The position numbers and the translations under genes are program-made. Positions 57,599 through 64,000 of a stretch of 64,000 bases of DNA are shown piece after piece; position 1 is the first letter of the stretch; each line of letters starts with the position of its first letter. The stretch covers positions 1,302,001 to 1,366,000 of the forward strand of contig NZ_CP103289.1 in the NCBI RefSeq assembly GCF_024757985.1. Reading direction: 5' to 3'. The notes beneath the pieces were generated by a model that was not told the DNA's origin, did no database searches, and was given only the letters and a program-made list of their open reading frames with translations. Origin of the DNA: Cellulomonas sp. NS3. Its GTDB lineage: Bacteria; Actinomycetota; Actinomycetes; Actinomycetales; Cellulomonadaceae.

Positions 57599-58595
57599 CC
57601 CGCCCGGCCGTCAGCGCGGTGAGCGCCCCGGTGAGCGCGTCCGGGGTGAGCGTGAGCTGCCCGATCGCGGGCAGGTTCCCGGCGAGCTCGCGCAGCGCCA
57701 CCGCGAGCAGGACCTCGCGCGGCACGTCGGCGTAGGCGGCCATGCGGGCGCTCTCGGCGGCGCCCTCGGCCTCGCCCTGCAGCCGCGCCGCCTCGGCCGC
57801 GGCGGCGGCCAGCACGCGCTGCCGGTCCGCGTGCGCACGGGCCTCGATGAGCGCGGCGGCGGCGGCCTCGTCCGCCCGGGCCCGCGCGTTGGTGCCCTCC
57901 TGGGCGACGAGCTGCTGCTCGCGGCCTGCGAGCTCGATGCGGTTGGTCATCTCGTTCTCGGCGATCGCACGCTCGCGCTCGACGGCCAGCGCGCGCCGCT
58001 CGAACGTCGACCGCTCGGCCTCCGACTGCGCCTGCTCGCGGGCGGGGGTCTGCAGCGCGCGCTCGAGGTCGGCGTCCGCCCGGACGGAGCCGATCCGGGC
58101 GCCGAGGACGCGCAGCCCGGTCGCGGCGACCCGGTCGTCGGCGAGCAGCGCCGCGGTGACCCGCGCGCGCAGCGGCCCGGTGCCCGAGGAGATCGCCTCG
58201 CGCAGCGTGCTGCCCGCGAGGGCGTCCATGACGTGCCTCGACGCGAGCTCGCCGAGCAGGTGCGCGACCTGGTCGAGCGGGCTCGCGGTCCACGCGCCGG
58301 TGCCGGGGTCGATGCCGAAGTCGAGCCGCCGCGCGACGAGCTCGGGGTCCTCGAAGCGGTAGCTGACGGTGACCTGGGCGGTGACCTCCTGGAGGTCGGC
58401 GGTCCGGGCACGGGCCACGAGGGGCAGCTCATGGTCGTCGACGGGGACCTCCGACAGCACCGCGGTGAGGGGGCGGAACCAGAACGAGAGCCCGGTGCCG
58501 GACCGTCGGACGGCTCCGCCGCGCAGCTGCACCACGTGCGAGGTGGGGGCCGTCCGGAGGTGCCGGACGAAGGGGTAGCGGGTGATCGTGGCCAC
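57591..58595 (-). CDS. SPFH/band 7 domain protein
   Basis: 334 aa from the GTG at 58595, with AGAGGAGA upstream. It has no N-terminal membrane helix. The SPFH (band 7) domain lies at about 25-175 (LSFWFRPLTAVLSEVPVDD then VTAQVTVSYRFEDPELVARR). A long coiled coil follows (about 195-290: SEAERSTFERRALAVERERA, EQQLVAQEGTNARARADEAA). This resembles flotillin/stomatin-type scaffolds and bacterial SPFH proteins without membrane spans. It overlaps the start of the NAD-kinase-like gene, so the two are translationally coupled and may form one complex. The role is unknown. Confidence 0.85.
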   Translation of the reverse strand: MATITRYPFVRHLRTAPTSHVVQLRGGAVRRSGTGLSFWFRPLTAVLSEVPVDDHELPLVARARTADLQEVTAQVTVSYRFEDPELVARRLDFGIDPGTGAWTASPLDQVAHLLGELASRHVMDALAGSTLREAISSGTGPLRARVTAALLADDRVAATGLRVLGARIGSVRADADLERALQTPAREQAQSEAERSTFERRALAVERERAIAENEMTNRIELAGREQQLVAQEGTNARARADEAAAAALIEARAHADRQRVLAAAAAEAARLQGEAEGAAESARMAAYADVPREVLLAVALRELAGNLPAIGQLTLTPDALTGALTALTAGRGE

Positions 58596-58612
58596 GGGGT
58601 CTCCTCTGTATG

Positions 58613-58660
58613 TCGTCGAGATGACGATAAAGCGCCCCTGGTTAATCGTCAAGTCGACGA
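58613..58660. promoter_or_regulatory. Twin NrtR-like operators over SPFH operon promoter
   Basis: Two copies of TCGTC-N5-GACGA, at 58613-58627 and 58646-58660, are 33 bp apart (about three helical turns). On the minus strand a promoter TTGACG (58652-58647) N17 TATCGT (58629-58624) runs into the SPFH gene; the upstream operator covers its -35 and the downstream one its -10. On the plus strand a TATAGA (58661-58666) could serve the Nudix gene. The layout predicts repression of both genes by the divergent NrtR-like protein. Sequence is seen directly; regulator binding is inferred. Confidence 0.75.
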
Positions 58661-58675
58661 TATAGAGTGGCCGGC

Positions 58676-59377
58676 ATGGATGGTCGCGCCTACTCGCCCT
58701 CCGCGTACCCCCGGTTCGCGGTGACCGTGGACCTCGTCGTGCTCACGCTGCGCGCCGGGACGCTGGAGGTCCTCCTCGTCGAGCGCGGCGAGGAGCCGTT
58801 CCGCGGGCAGCGGGCGCTCCCCGGCGGGTTCGTGCGCCCGGACGAGGGGCTCGACGCCGCCGCGGAGCGCGAGCTCGCCGAGGAGACCGGGCTGCGGGAC
58901 GTCCCGGGTCACCTCGAGCAGCTCGGCTCGTACGGGGAGCCCGGCCGCGACCCGCGGATGCGGGTCGTGTCCGTCGCGTACCTCGCGCTCGCCCCCGACC
59001 TGCCCGAGCCCCGCGCCGGGACGGACGCGGCCGCCGCCGACTGGGTCCCGGTCGACGCGGCGCTCGGCGCCCCGCTCGCGTTCGACCACGCGCGCGTGCT
59101 GACCGACGGGCTCGAACGGGCGCGCGCGAAGCTCGAGTACAGCCCGCTCGCGACCGCCTTCTGTCCGCCGGAGTTCACCGTGGCCCAGCTCCGCCAGGTG
59201 TACGAGAGCGTGTGGGGGCAGCGCCTCGACCCCCGCAACTTCCACCGCAAGGTCACGGGCGCGCCGGGGTTCCTCGTCGACACCGGCCGCACCCGCACCG
59301 AGGGTCGGGGTCGGCCCGCCACCGTGTACCGCCGCGGTGACGCGACCGTCCTGCACCCGCCGCTCGCGCGCGAGTGA
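58676..59377 (+). CDS. NrtR-like Nudix/winged-helix regulator
   Basis: 233 aa from the ATG at 58676 (a GTG nine bases earlier is possible). The N-terminal Nudix domain has a complete Nudix box (GGFVRPDEGLDAAAERELAE followed by ETGL) and the core VDLVVLTLRAGTLEVLLVER. The C-terminal winged helix (about 160-225: FTVAQLRQVYESVWGQRL then DPRNFHRKV) matches NrtR regulators that sense ADP-ribose and control NAD metabolism. Retention of the full box means it could also hydrolyse ADP-ribose. It is divergent from the SPFH and NAD-kinase-like operon, with two operators between. The transcript would be nearly leaderless. Confidence 0.88.
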   Translation: MDGRAYSPSAYPRFAVTVDLVVLTLRAGTLEVLLVERGEEPFRGQRALPGGFVRPDEGLDAAAERELAEETGLRDVPGHLEQLGSYGEPGRDPRMRVVSVAYLALAPDLPEPRAGTDAAAADWVPVDAALGAPLAFDHARVLTDGLERARAKLEYSPLATAFCPPEFTVAQLRQVYESVWGQRLDPRNFHRKVTGAPGFLVDTGRTRTEGRGRPATVYRRGDATVLHPPLARE

Positions 59378-59488
59378 CCGCCCGGCGCACGCGTGCGGGC
59401 CGCGCCCTCCCGTCCTAGCGTGAGCACCGCGTGCGGCACGGCGCGCTGCGGCGTCGGGGCGGTCCGCGGGCCGAGGTGAGGGAGCCAG

Positions 59489-61102
59489 GTGGTGGCAGCA
59501 CGGGAGCGGAAGACCGGCGAGCTCGAGACCTACCAGGCGATGCGTGACTTCGCCCGCACGCCCGAGCCGTCGGGCACACCCGCGCCCGCTCCCGACGACG
59601 GGCGGCGGCGCTTCGTCGTGCAGCGCCACCGCGCCCGCCGCCTGCACTACGACGTCCGCTTCGAGATCGACGGCGTGCTCGTGAGCTGGGCGGTGCCGCG
59701 CGGGCCGACGCTCGACCCGAAGGTCCGGCGCATGGCGGTGCACGTCGAGGACCACCCGCTCGAGTACGAGGACTTCGAGGGCGTCATCCCGTCCGGCGAG
59801 TACGGCGGCGGCGACGTCATCGTGTGGGACCGGGGGACGTGGGAGCCGTACAAGAGCGACGACCCCGGCGCCGAGGTCGCGGCGGGCGAGCTGCACGTCG
59901 AGGTGCACGGGTCGAAGCTGCGCGGGCGGTTCGTCCTCGTGCGCAGCGGCGGGCCCGACGCGCACGGCAAGGAGCAGTGGCTGCTGCTGCACAAGCGGGA
60001 CGAGCACGCCGTCGAGGGCTGGGACGCCGAGGACCACCCGCACTCGGTGCTGAGCGGCCGGACGAACGACGAGGTGCGGGCCGACCCCGACCGGCTCTGG
60101 CGCTCCGACCTCCCCGCGGCGGAGGCCTCGGTCGCGCTGCACGCCGAGGCCGCCGCGCCGACCGACGAGGAGCTGGCCGCGCTCGACGACCTCGGCTCGG
60201 GCGGGACGTGGGAGGTGCACGGGCGGCGGCTCAAGGTCACGAACCTCGACAAGGTGCTGTTCCCGGCCCGGCCCGGCGAGGAGCCCGTGACCAAGCGCGA
60301 GCTCGTCCGCTACGCCGCCCGGATCGCCCCGGTCGTGCTGCCCTACCTGCGGGGCCGCGCGCTCAACATGCACCGGTTCCCGCAGGGTGCGGGCGGCTCG
60401 GGGTTCTGGCACAAGGAGCTCCCCGGGCACGCGCCCGACTGGCTGCCGCGGTGGGACCGGCCCGACGTCGAGCCGGGCGACACGCGCACGTACCTCGTGG
60501 TCGACGAGCCCGCCGCGCTCGTCTGGGCCGCGAACTTCGGGGCACTCGAGTGGCACGCGTGGACGTCGCCGGCGGCCGAGCCGCAGCGCCCGAGCTACGC
60601 CCTCGTCGACCTCGACCCGGGCACGTCGACCGCGTGGGAGGACGTCGTGCTCCTCGCGCGCCTGCACCGCGACGCGTTCGCGCACCTCGGCGTGCGGGCC
60701 CAGCCCAAGCTCACCGGCCGGCGCGGCATCCAGATCTGGATCCCGATCGCGCCCGGCCCGGGGTTCGACGACACGCGCGCGTGGGTCGAGCGCGTCTCGC
60801 GCACGGTCGGCGCCGTCGTGCCCGAGCTGGTGAGCTGGCGGTGGGGCGTGCACGAGCGCGGCGGGCTCGCGCGGCTCGACTACACGCAGAACGCGATCAA
60901 CAAGACCCTCGTGGCGCCGTACAGCCCGCGCGCGGCGGCCGGGGGGCCGGTGTCCGCGCCCATCACGTGGGACGAGCTCGACGAGGACTGGCTCCGGCCC
61001 GACGCGTTCACGCTCCGCACGGTGCTGGACCGGGTCGCGGAGCGCGGGGACCCGTTCCGGACGGTGCTCGCCCGCGACCAGGCGCTGCCGCCGCTCACCT
61101 GA
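59489..61102 (+). CDS. ligD: LigD-type phosphoesterase-polymerase, ligase domain absent
   Basis: 537 aa from a GTG start. Two LigD domains are complete: the 3'-phosphoesterase (about 40-190: VVQRHRARRLHYDVRFEI, GVLVSWAVPRGPTLD, HVEDHPLEYEDFEGVIPSGE) and the AEP polymerase/primase (about 235-520: KVTNLDKVLFPARPGEEPVT, PSYALVDLDPGTS, TGRRGIQIWIPIAP). The DxD of the polymerase is in DLDPG. The ATP-dependent ligase domain is missing, and no separate ligase or Ku gene is seen in the window. It probably processes and fills break ends for NHEJ together with genes elsewhere, or works in another repair path. A -10-like TAGCGT precedes it (59416). Confidence 0.92.
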   Translation: MVAARERKTGELETYQAMRDFARTPEPSGTPAPAPDDGRRRFVVQRHRARRLHYDVRFEIDGVLVSWAVPRGPTLDPKVRRMAVHVEDHPLEYEDFEGVIPSGEYGGGDVIVWDRGTWEPYKSDDPGAEVAAGELHVEVHGSKLRGRFVLVRSGGPDAHGKEQWLLLHKRDEHAVEGWDAEDHPHSVLSGRTNDEVRADPDRLWRSDLPAAEASVALHAEAAAPTDEELAALDDLGSGGTWEVHGRRLKVTNLDKVLFPARPGEEPVTKRELVRYAARIAPVVLPYLRGRALNMHRFPQGAGGSGFWHKELPGHAPDWLPRWDRPDVEPGDTRTYLVVDEPAALVWAANFGALEWHAWTSPAAEPQRPSYALVDLDPGTSTAWEDVVLLARLHRDAFAHLGVRAQPKLTGRRGIQIWIPIAPGPGFDDTRAWVERVSRTVGAVVPELVSWRWGVHERGGLARLDYTQNAINKTLVAPYSPRAAAGGPVSAPITWDELDEDWLRPDAFTLRTVLDRVAERGDPFRTVLARDQALPPLT

Positions 61103-61119
61103 ACCCGGCGACGGCGTCC

Positions 61120-61752
61120 TCAGGTGCCGCGCGACTGCCCGAGCGTCGCGAGCAGGTCCTCGTGCAGCTCGAACCAGACCGTGTGGCACGAGTCCTCGCC
61201 GGTGCGGTTGACCCAGCTCCCGTCGCCCGCCAGGACGCGGTCGAGCGCGGCGGAGAACCGGCGGTCGTACCCGCCGAAGCGGTCGAGCACCCCCGTGAGC
61301 CGGTGCACGAGTGCGACCAGCGCACGGGCGAGCTCGTCGAGCTCGGAGACGACCATCCCGTCCCACGCGGGGTCCGTGTGGTCGTTCTCCGCGAGCGGGT
61401 CACCGGGCCGCGGGCGCAGCTGCCAGCTCGTGCAGGCGCTCTGCAGCCGGTCGTTGAGCGGCAGGAACGCCGCGTAGGTCGCCGCCACCGCCTCGTGCCC
61501 GCCCGGCACGGCGGCCAGCTCCGCGGCGAGGAGCTGCTCGCCGTGCGCGCGCCCGCGGTCGGTCGGCGACCAGCCGCCGAGCCCGGCGAACTCCGACCAG
61601 GCGACGTGACCGAGCGCCTGGAGGTCCAGGAGCAGCTCCTCGACGGCGCCCGGGTCGAGCGCGAAGCGGCGCGCGGTCGCCGCGGTGTCGGTGAAGCCGC
61701 GCAGCCGGACGGCGTGCAGGACGAGCAGCTCGTCCGACGACGCGCGCGTCAC
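61120..61752 (-). CDS. Hypothetical winged-helix-like protein
   Basis: 210 aa from the GTG at 61752, which overlaps the upstream stop (GTGA). I do not recognise a named family. The first 75 residues look like a winged helix-turn-helix: ELLVLHAVRLRGFTDTAATA, VEELLLDLQALGHVAWSEFA then LGGWSPTDRGRAHGE. The rest is helical and aromatic (NDRLQSACTSWQLRP, WVNRTGEDSCHTVWFELHED). Co-translated with the HTH-like gene at 61749-62189, so the two probably act together. A DNA-binding or maleylpyruvate-isomerase-like role is only a guess. Confidence 0.65.
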   Translation of the reverse strand: MTRASSDELLVLHAVRLRGFTDTAATARRFALDPGAVEELLLDLQALGHVAWSEFAGLGGWSPTDRGRAHGEQLLAAELAAVPGGHEAVAATYAAFLPLNDRLQSACTSWQLRPRPGDPLAENDHTDPAWDGMVVSELDELARALVALVHRLTGVLDRFGGYDRRFSAALDRVLAGDGSWVNRTGEDSCHTVWFELHEDLLATLGQSRGT

Positions 61753-62189
61753 GTGGTCCGCCCGCGGTCGTCGCGCCCGCGGCGCGCCAGCAGGCGGTCG
61801 AGACGCTGCTGGCACGCCTGCGGGGAGTTCATGCCCAGCGCGTCCGCCATCTGCGCCCAGGTCAGGCCGGCGCCGCGCGCGGTGAACAGGAGCGCGGTCT
61901 CGACCTGGTCGAGCTCGGCGCGCGCGGCGGGCAGCAGCGCGAGGGCGGCGCGGGCCGCGTCGGGGCCGTCCGGGCCGTCGAGGCCGGTGCCGCCGGGGTC
62001 GCCGCGGCCGGACCACCAGAGGAAGAAGCGGACGAGGTCGACCGCGGAGGGCGGCATCCCGGCGGGCTCCCACGGGCGCGCGTCGAGGTCCGCCGCGCCC
62101 AGCTCGAGCAGCAGCGTGCGGGCGCTGCTCTCGTCGCCGGCCCGGACCTGGTCGGCCCGCGCGGTCCGCGCGGGGTCGTTGTGCTCCAC
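61749..62189 (-). CDS. Small HTH-containing putative DNA-binding protein
   Basis: 146 aa from the GTG at 62189; the ATGs at 62207 and 62204 lie inside the operator-like palindrome and would be poor starts. A helical N-terminal part (SSARTLLLELGAADL, SAVDLVRFFLWWSGRG) precedes a C-terminal helix-turn-helix (LTWAQMADALGMNSPQACQQ then RLDRLL) of sigma-region-4/WhiH-like appearance. The gene lies directly beside a 37-bp palindrome and is divergent from a PEP-utilising enzyme gene, so it is a plausible regulator of that gene and of itself. Its stop overlaps the start of the following gene. No named family was recognised. Confidence 0.7.
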   Translation of the reverse strand: MEHNDPARTARADQVRAGDESSARTLLLELGAADLDARPWEPAGMPPSAVDLVRFFLWWSGRGDPGGTGLDGPDGPDAARAALALLPAARAELDQVETALLFTARGAGLTWAQMADALGMNSPQACQQRLDRLLARRGRDDRGRTT

Positions 62190-62202
62190 GCCCCGACCGT
62201 GC

Positions 62203-62239
62203 ATCATCAACGAGACGTTGTCAACGCTCCGTTGATGAT
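62203..62239. promoter_or_regulatory. 37-bp palindrome, probable divergent operator
   Basis: Two 18-bp arms around one central T, identical by reverse complement except for three inner positions. The arms contain the half-sites ATCAACG and CGTTG, so four CAACG/CGTTG units are arranged symmetrically. A TTGACA (minus, 62224-62219) and TTGTCA (plus, 62218-62223) -35-like pair fall in the centre. It lies between the HTH-like gene (62189) and the PEP-utilising gene (62279). This is the longest high-quality symmetric site in the window. Confidence 0.7.
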
Positions 62240-62278
62240 CGGAGCCGTCCCGCGTCGCGGGCGGGAAGCGGAGGTCGC

Positions 62279-63610
62279 GTGCTGGTGCCCCTCGAGGACG
62301 CGACCGCCGCCGTCGCCGGTGGGAAGGCCGGGACCCTCGGGCGGCTCGTGCGCGCCGGCCTCCCCGTGCCGCCGGGCGTCGTCGTGCCGCTCGACGTCTA
62401 CCGCGCGACGGCGGAGCGGCTCGCCGTCGAGGAGCTCGTGCGTCGCGGTGGACCGGGTGCCGCGCAGCGCGCCCTGGCACGGGCCGACCTGGCGCCAGGG
62501 TTCCTGGCCGCGGTCGAGCGGGCGCTCGCGCGGCTGGGCGGTGGTCCGGTCGCCGTCCGCTCGTCGGCGACGGGGGAGGACGGCGCGACGCGCTCCGCCG
62601 CGGGGCAGCACCTGACCCGCCTCGGGGTCCGCGGTGCGGGCGACGTCGTGGACGCCGTGCGCGCGTGCTGGGCGTCGCTCTGGTCGCCCGAGGCGGTCGC
62701 GTACCGGCGGCTCGACGACGGGCACGACGCCCCGGCGACGGCGGTGCTCGTCCAGCGGCACGTCGACGCGGACGTCGCGGGGGTGCTGTTCACGGGCGAC
62801 GCGCCCGGCGACCCCGTCGTCGTCGAGGCGTCCTGGGGGCTCGGGGAGTCGGTCGTCGGTGGCCTCGTGACGCCCGACCGGCACGTGGTCCACGCCTCGG
62901 GAGCGGTCGGGACGCGGGTGGGCGCCAAGGCGACGCGCGTGGACCGGGACGGGGCCGGGGTCGGCACGGCGGCGGTCCCCGACGCGCTCGCGGCCGCGCG
63001 CTGCCTCGACGACGCCGCGGTGCGCGGGCTCGCGGACCTCGGACGCGAGCTCGCGACGCTGCTCGGCGGACCGCAGGACGTCGAGTGGGCGCTCGCGGGC
63101 GGCGTGGTCCACGTGCTCCAGGCGCGGCCGGTGACCGCGGGGCTGCCGAGGCTGCGCGGGTTGCCGGACGTGCCGGAGGTGCGCGCGGCGGGGGACGGGG
63201 ACCGGGCTGCGGCGGTGCCGACCTCCGACCCCTCTGTCGCGGTGACCGCCGGTGCAGCCACGACCGACGCAGCCACCTGCGCCGCCGGCCCGGTGCTCCG
63301 CGGCGTGCCCGGGAGCCGCGGCGTGCGGCGCGGGCCCGTGCGCGTCGTGACCGGACCCGAGGGCTTCGCAGCCGTCCGGTCGGGGGACGTGCTGGTGTGC
63401 CGGTTCACCGACCCGGCGTGGACGCGGCTGTTCGGCGTGGTCGCCGCGGTCGTCACGCAGACCGGCGGGGTCCTGTCCCACGCCGCCGTCGTCGCCCGCG
63501 AGCACGGCACCCCCGCCGTGCTCGCGGTCCCGGGCGTCCTCGTGGCGCTGCGCGACGGCGACGACGTCGAGGTGGACGGGACGGCGGGGACGGTCCGGCT
63601 CGTGACGTGA
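62279..63610 (+). CDS. Half-size PEP synthase/rifampin phosphotransferase-like protein
   Basis: 443 aa from a GTG with GGAGG upstream. The N-terminal ATP-grasp-like pyruvate/PEP-binding domain (about 8-285) has GGKAGTLGRLVRAGLPVPPG, VAVRSSATGEDGATRSAAGQ, GVLFTGDAPGDPVVVEASWG and the QARPVTAG end motif. A C-terminal swivelling domain (about 340-440) has the phosphohistidine motif TQTGGVLSHAAVVAREHGTP. The middle domain that PEP synthase or rifampin phosphotransferase uses to bind its substrate is missing and replaced by a short Ala/Thr-rich linker. So it can probably take phosphate from ATP onto histidine; the final acceptor is unknown, perhaps a separate protein. The palindrome and HTH-like genes are upstream. 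Confidence 0.8.
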   Translation: MLVPLEDATAAVAGGKAGTLGRLVRAGLPVPPGVVVPLDVYRATAERLAVEELVRRGGPGAAQRALARADLAPGFLAAVERALARLGGGPVAVRSSATGEDGATRSAAGQHLTRLGVRGAGDVVDAVRACWASLWSPEAVAYRRLDDGHDAPATAVLVQRHVDADVAGVLFTGDAPGDPVVVEASWGLGESVVGGLVTPDRHVVHASGAVGTRVGAKATRVDRDGAGVGTAAVPDALAAARCLDDAAVRGLADLGRELATLLGGPQDVEWALAGGVVHVLQARPVTAGLPRLRGLPDVPEVRAAGDGDRAAAVPTSDPSVAVTAGAATTDAATCAAGPVLRGVPGSRGVRRGPVRVVTGPEGFAAVRSGDVLVCRFTDPAWTRLFGVVAAVVTQTGGVLSHAAVVAREHGTPAVLAVPGVLVALRDGDDVEVDGTAGTVRLVT

Positions 63611-63709
63611 GGCGCACCCGTCCGGCGGGGTCCCGCGGGGCGTGCTGCCGGCGCTCCCTGAGCAGCGCGAGGAGGGCGCGGACACGTGACGGCCCGCGGG
63701 CACGGCCGG

Positions 63710-63982
63710 TCAGTCGGCGATGCGGAAGTCCGGCAGCCCCTCAGGGTCCTCGGCGGTGACCTCGGCCGCGGTCACGTGCGCGTGCGACGGACCTCGACGC
63801 ACCCAGGCCACGAGCCGCTCGACCGCCTCCGGGTCGCCCTCCACGACCGCCTCGAGCGCGCCGTCGGGCCGGTTCCGCACCCAGCCGTGCACCCCCAGGG
63901 CCTGCGCCTCGCGGGCGCACGCCCAGCGGAAGCCGACGCCCTGGACCTCCCCGCGGACGACGACCTTCCGGCGCACCACCAT
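63710..63982 (-). CDS. acyP: Acylphosphatase
   Basis: 90 aa. A compact ferredoxin-like fold with catalytic Arg19 in RGEVQGVGFRW and Asn37 in HGWVRNRPDGALEAVVEG. Cytosolic hydrolase of acyl-phosphates such as carbamoyl or acetyl phosphate. The gene starts 18 bp from the right edge and is complete. It converges with the PEP-utilising gene across a 99-bp gap. Confidence 0.95.
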   Translation of the reverse strand: MVVRRKVVVRGEVQGVGFRWACAREAQALGVHGWVRNRPDGALEAVVEGDPEAVERLVAWVRRGPSHAHVTAAEVTAEDPEGLPDFRIAD

Positions 63983-64000
63983 CGCCCCAGTGTGCGCCGG

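Noticed and set aside
59489-61102. Full NHEJ locus with Ku
   Set aside because: No Ku-like gene is adjacent and the ligase domain is absent; only end-processing domains are present.
62190-62207. ATG starts at 62207 or 62204 for the HTH-like gene
   Set aside because: They lie inside the 37-bp palindrome and would place the initiation region in the operator; the GTG at 62189 is preferred, though not certain.

Overview
This is a very GC-rich chromosomal segment of an actinobacterium. The gene content fits the Micrococcales, probably a Cellulomonas-like soil or plant-polymer degrader: AdnAB, mycoredoxin, WhiB7, DUF3107, UPF0182 and PPA1309 genes beside sugar ABC importers, an alpha-glucosidase and a secreted chitinase. 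The assignment rests on gene content and composition; no rRNA gene is present. I see no IS element, prophage, integrase or CRISPR array.

Layout. (1) 1-2994: the edge of a sugar ABC importer (permease fragment and Tat-type lipoprotein binding protein) divergent from a ROK regulator. (2) 2998-36000: a housekeeping block running from aminopeptidase P, a PHP phosphoesterase, MarC and an RhlE-type helicase through ferritin-like, DUF3107, TetR, DUF3152, AdnA, AdnB, a phosphotransferase-fold protein, NudC, mycoredoxin, UvrD2, WhiB7, a ThiF-like protein, a DUF2342 protease homologue, a PDZ-Lon protease and UPF0182. From memory this resembles the M. tuberculosis Rv3193c-Rv3211 interval, so it looks like an ancient conserved neighbourhood. 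whiB7 carries a full attenuator leader: AT-box promoter, 64-codon upstream ORF and intrinsic terminator. (3) 36097-40298: a VOC protein, the initiator tRNA gene with its promoter and a strong hairpin, then a 1154-residue orphan protein with a carboxypeptidase-regulatory-like domain and a LecA-like lectin segment. (4) 40522-47047: a carbohydrate import and hydrolysis operon (GH13, binding protein, two permeases) divergent from a LacI regulator, with an 18-bp operator-like palindrome between. (5) 47183-56658: chitinase, CBS protein, GntP permease, lipoprotein, a PadR/membrane-protein pair, MOSC protein, saccharopine-dehydrogenase-like enzyme, VOC protein and a 16-cysteine copper-storage-like protein.

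(6) 56696-63982 is the most novel part. An NrtR-like Nudix/winged-helix protein is divergent from a translationally coupled operon of an SPFH/band 7 protein and a divergent NAD-kinase-like protein; two identical-arm inverted repeats (TCGTC-N5-GACGA) cover the -35 and -10 of the operon promoter. Next is a two-domain LigD without a ligase domain and without Ku nearby. Then a pair of small helix-turn-helix-like genes is separated from a half-size PEP-synthase/rifampin-phosphotransferase-like protein by a 37-bp palindrome. The window ends with acylphosphatase.

Functional links are inferred from orientation, overlap and operators. Start codons were chosen from Shine-Dalgarno spacing and family boundaries, and several are GTG.
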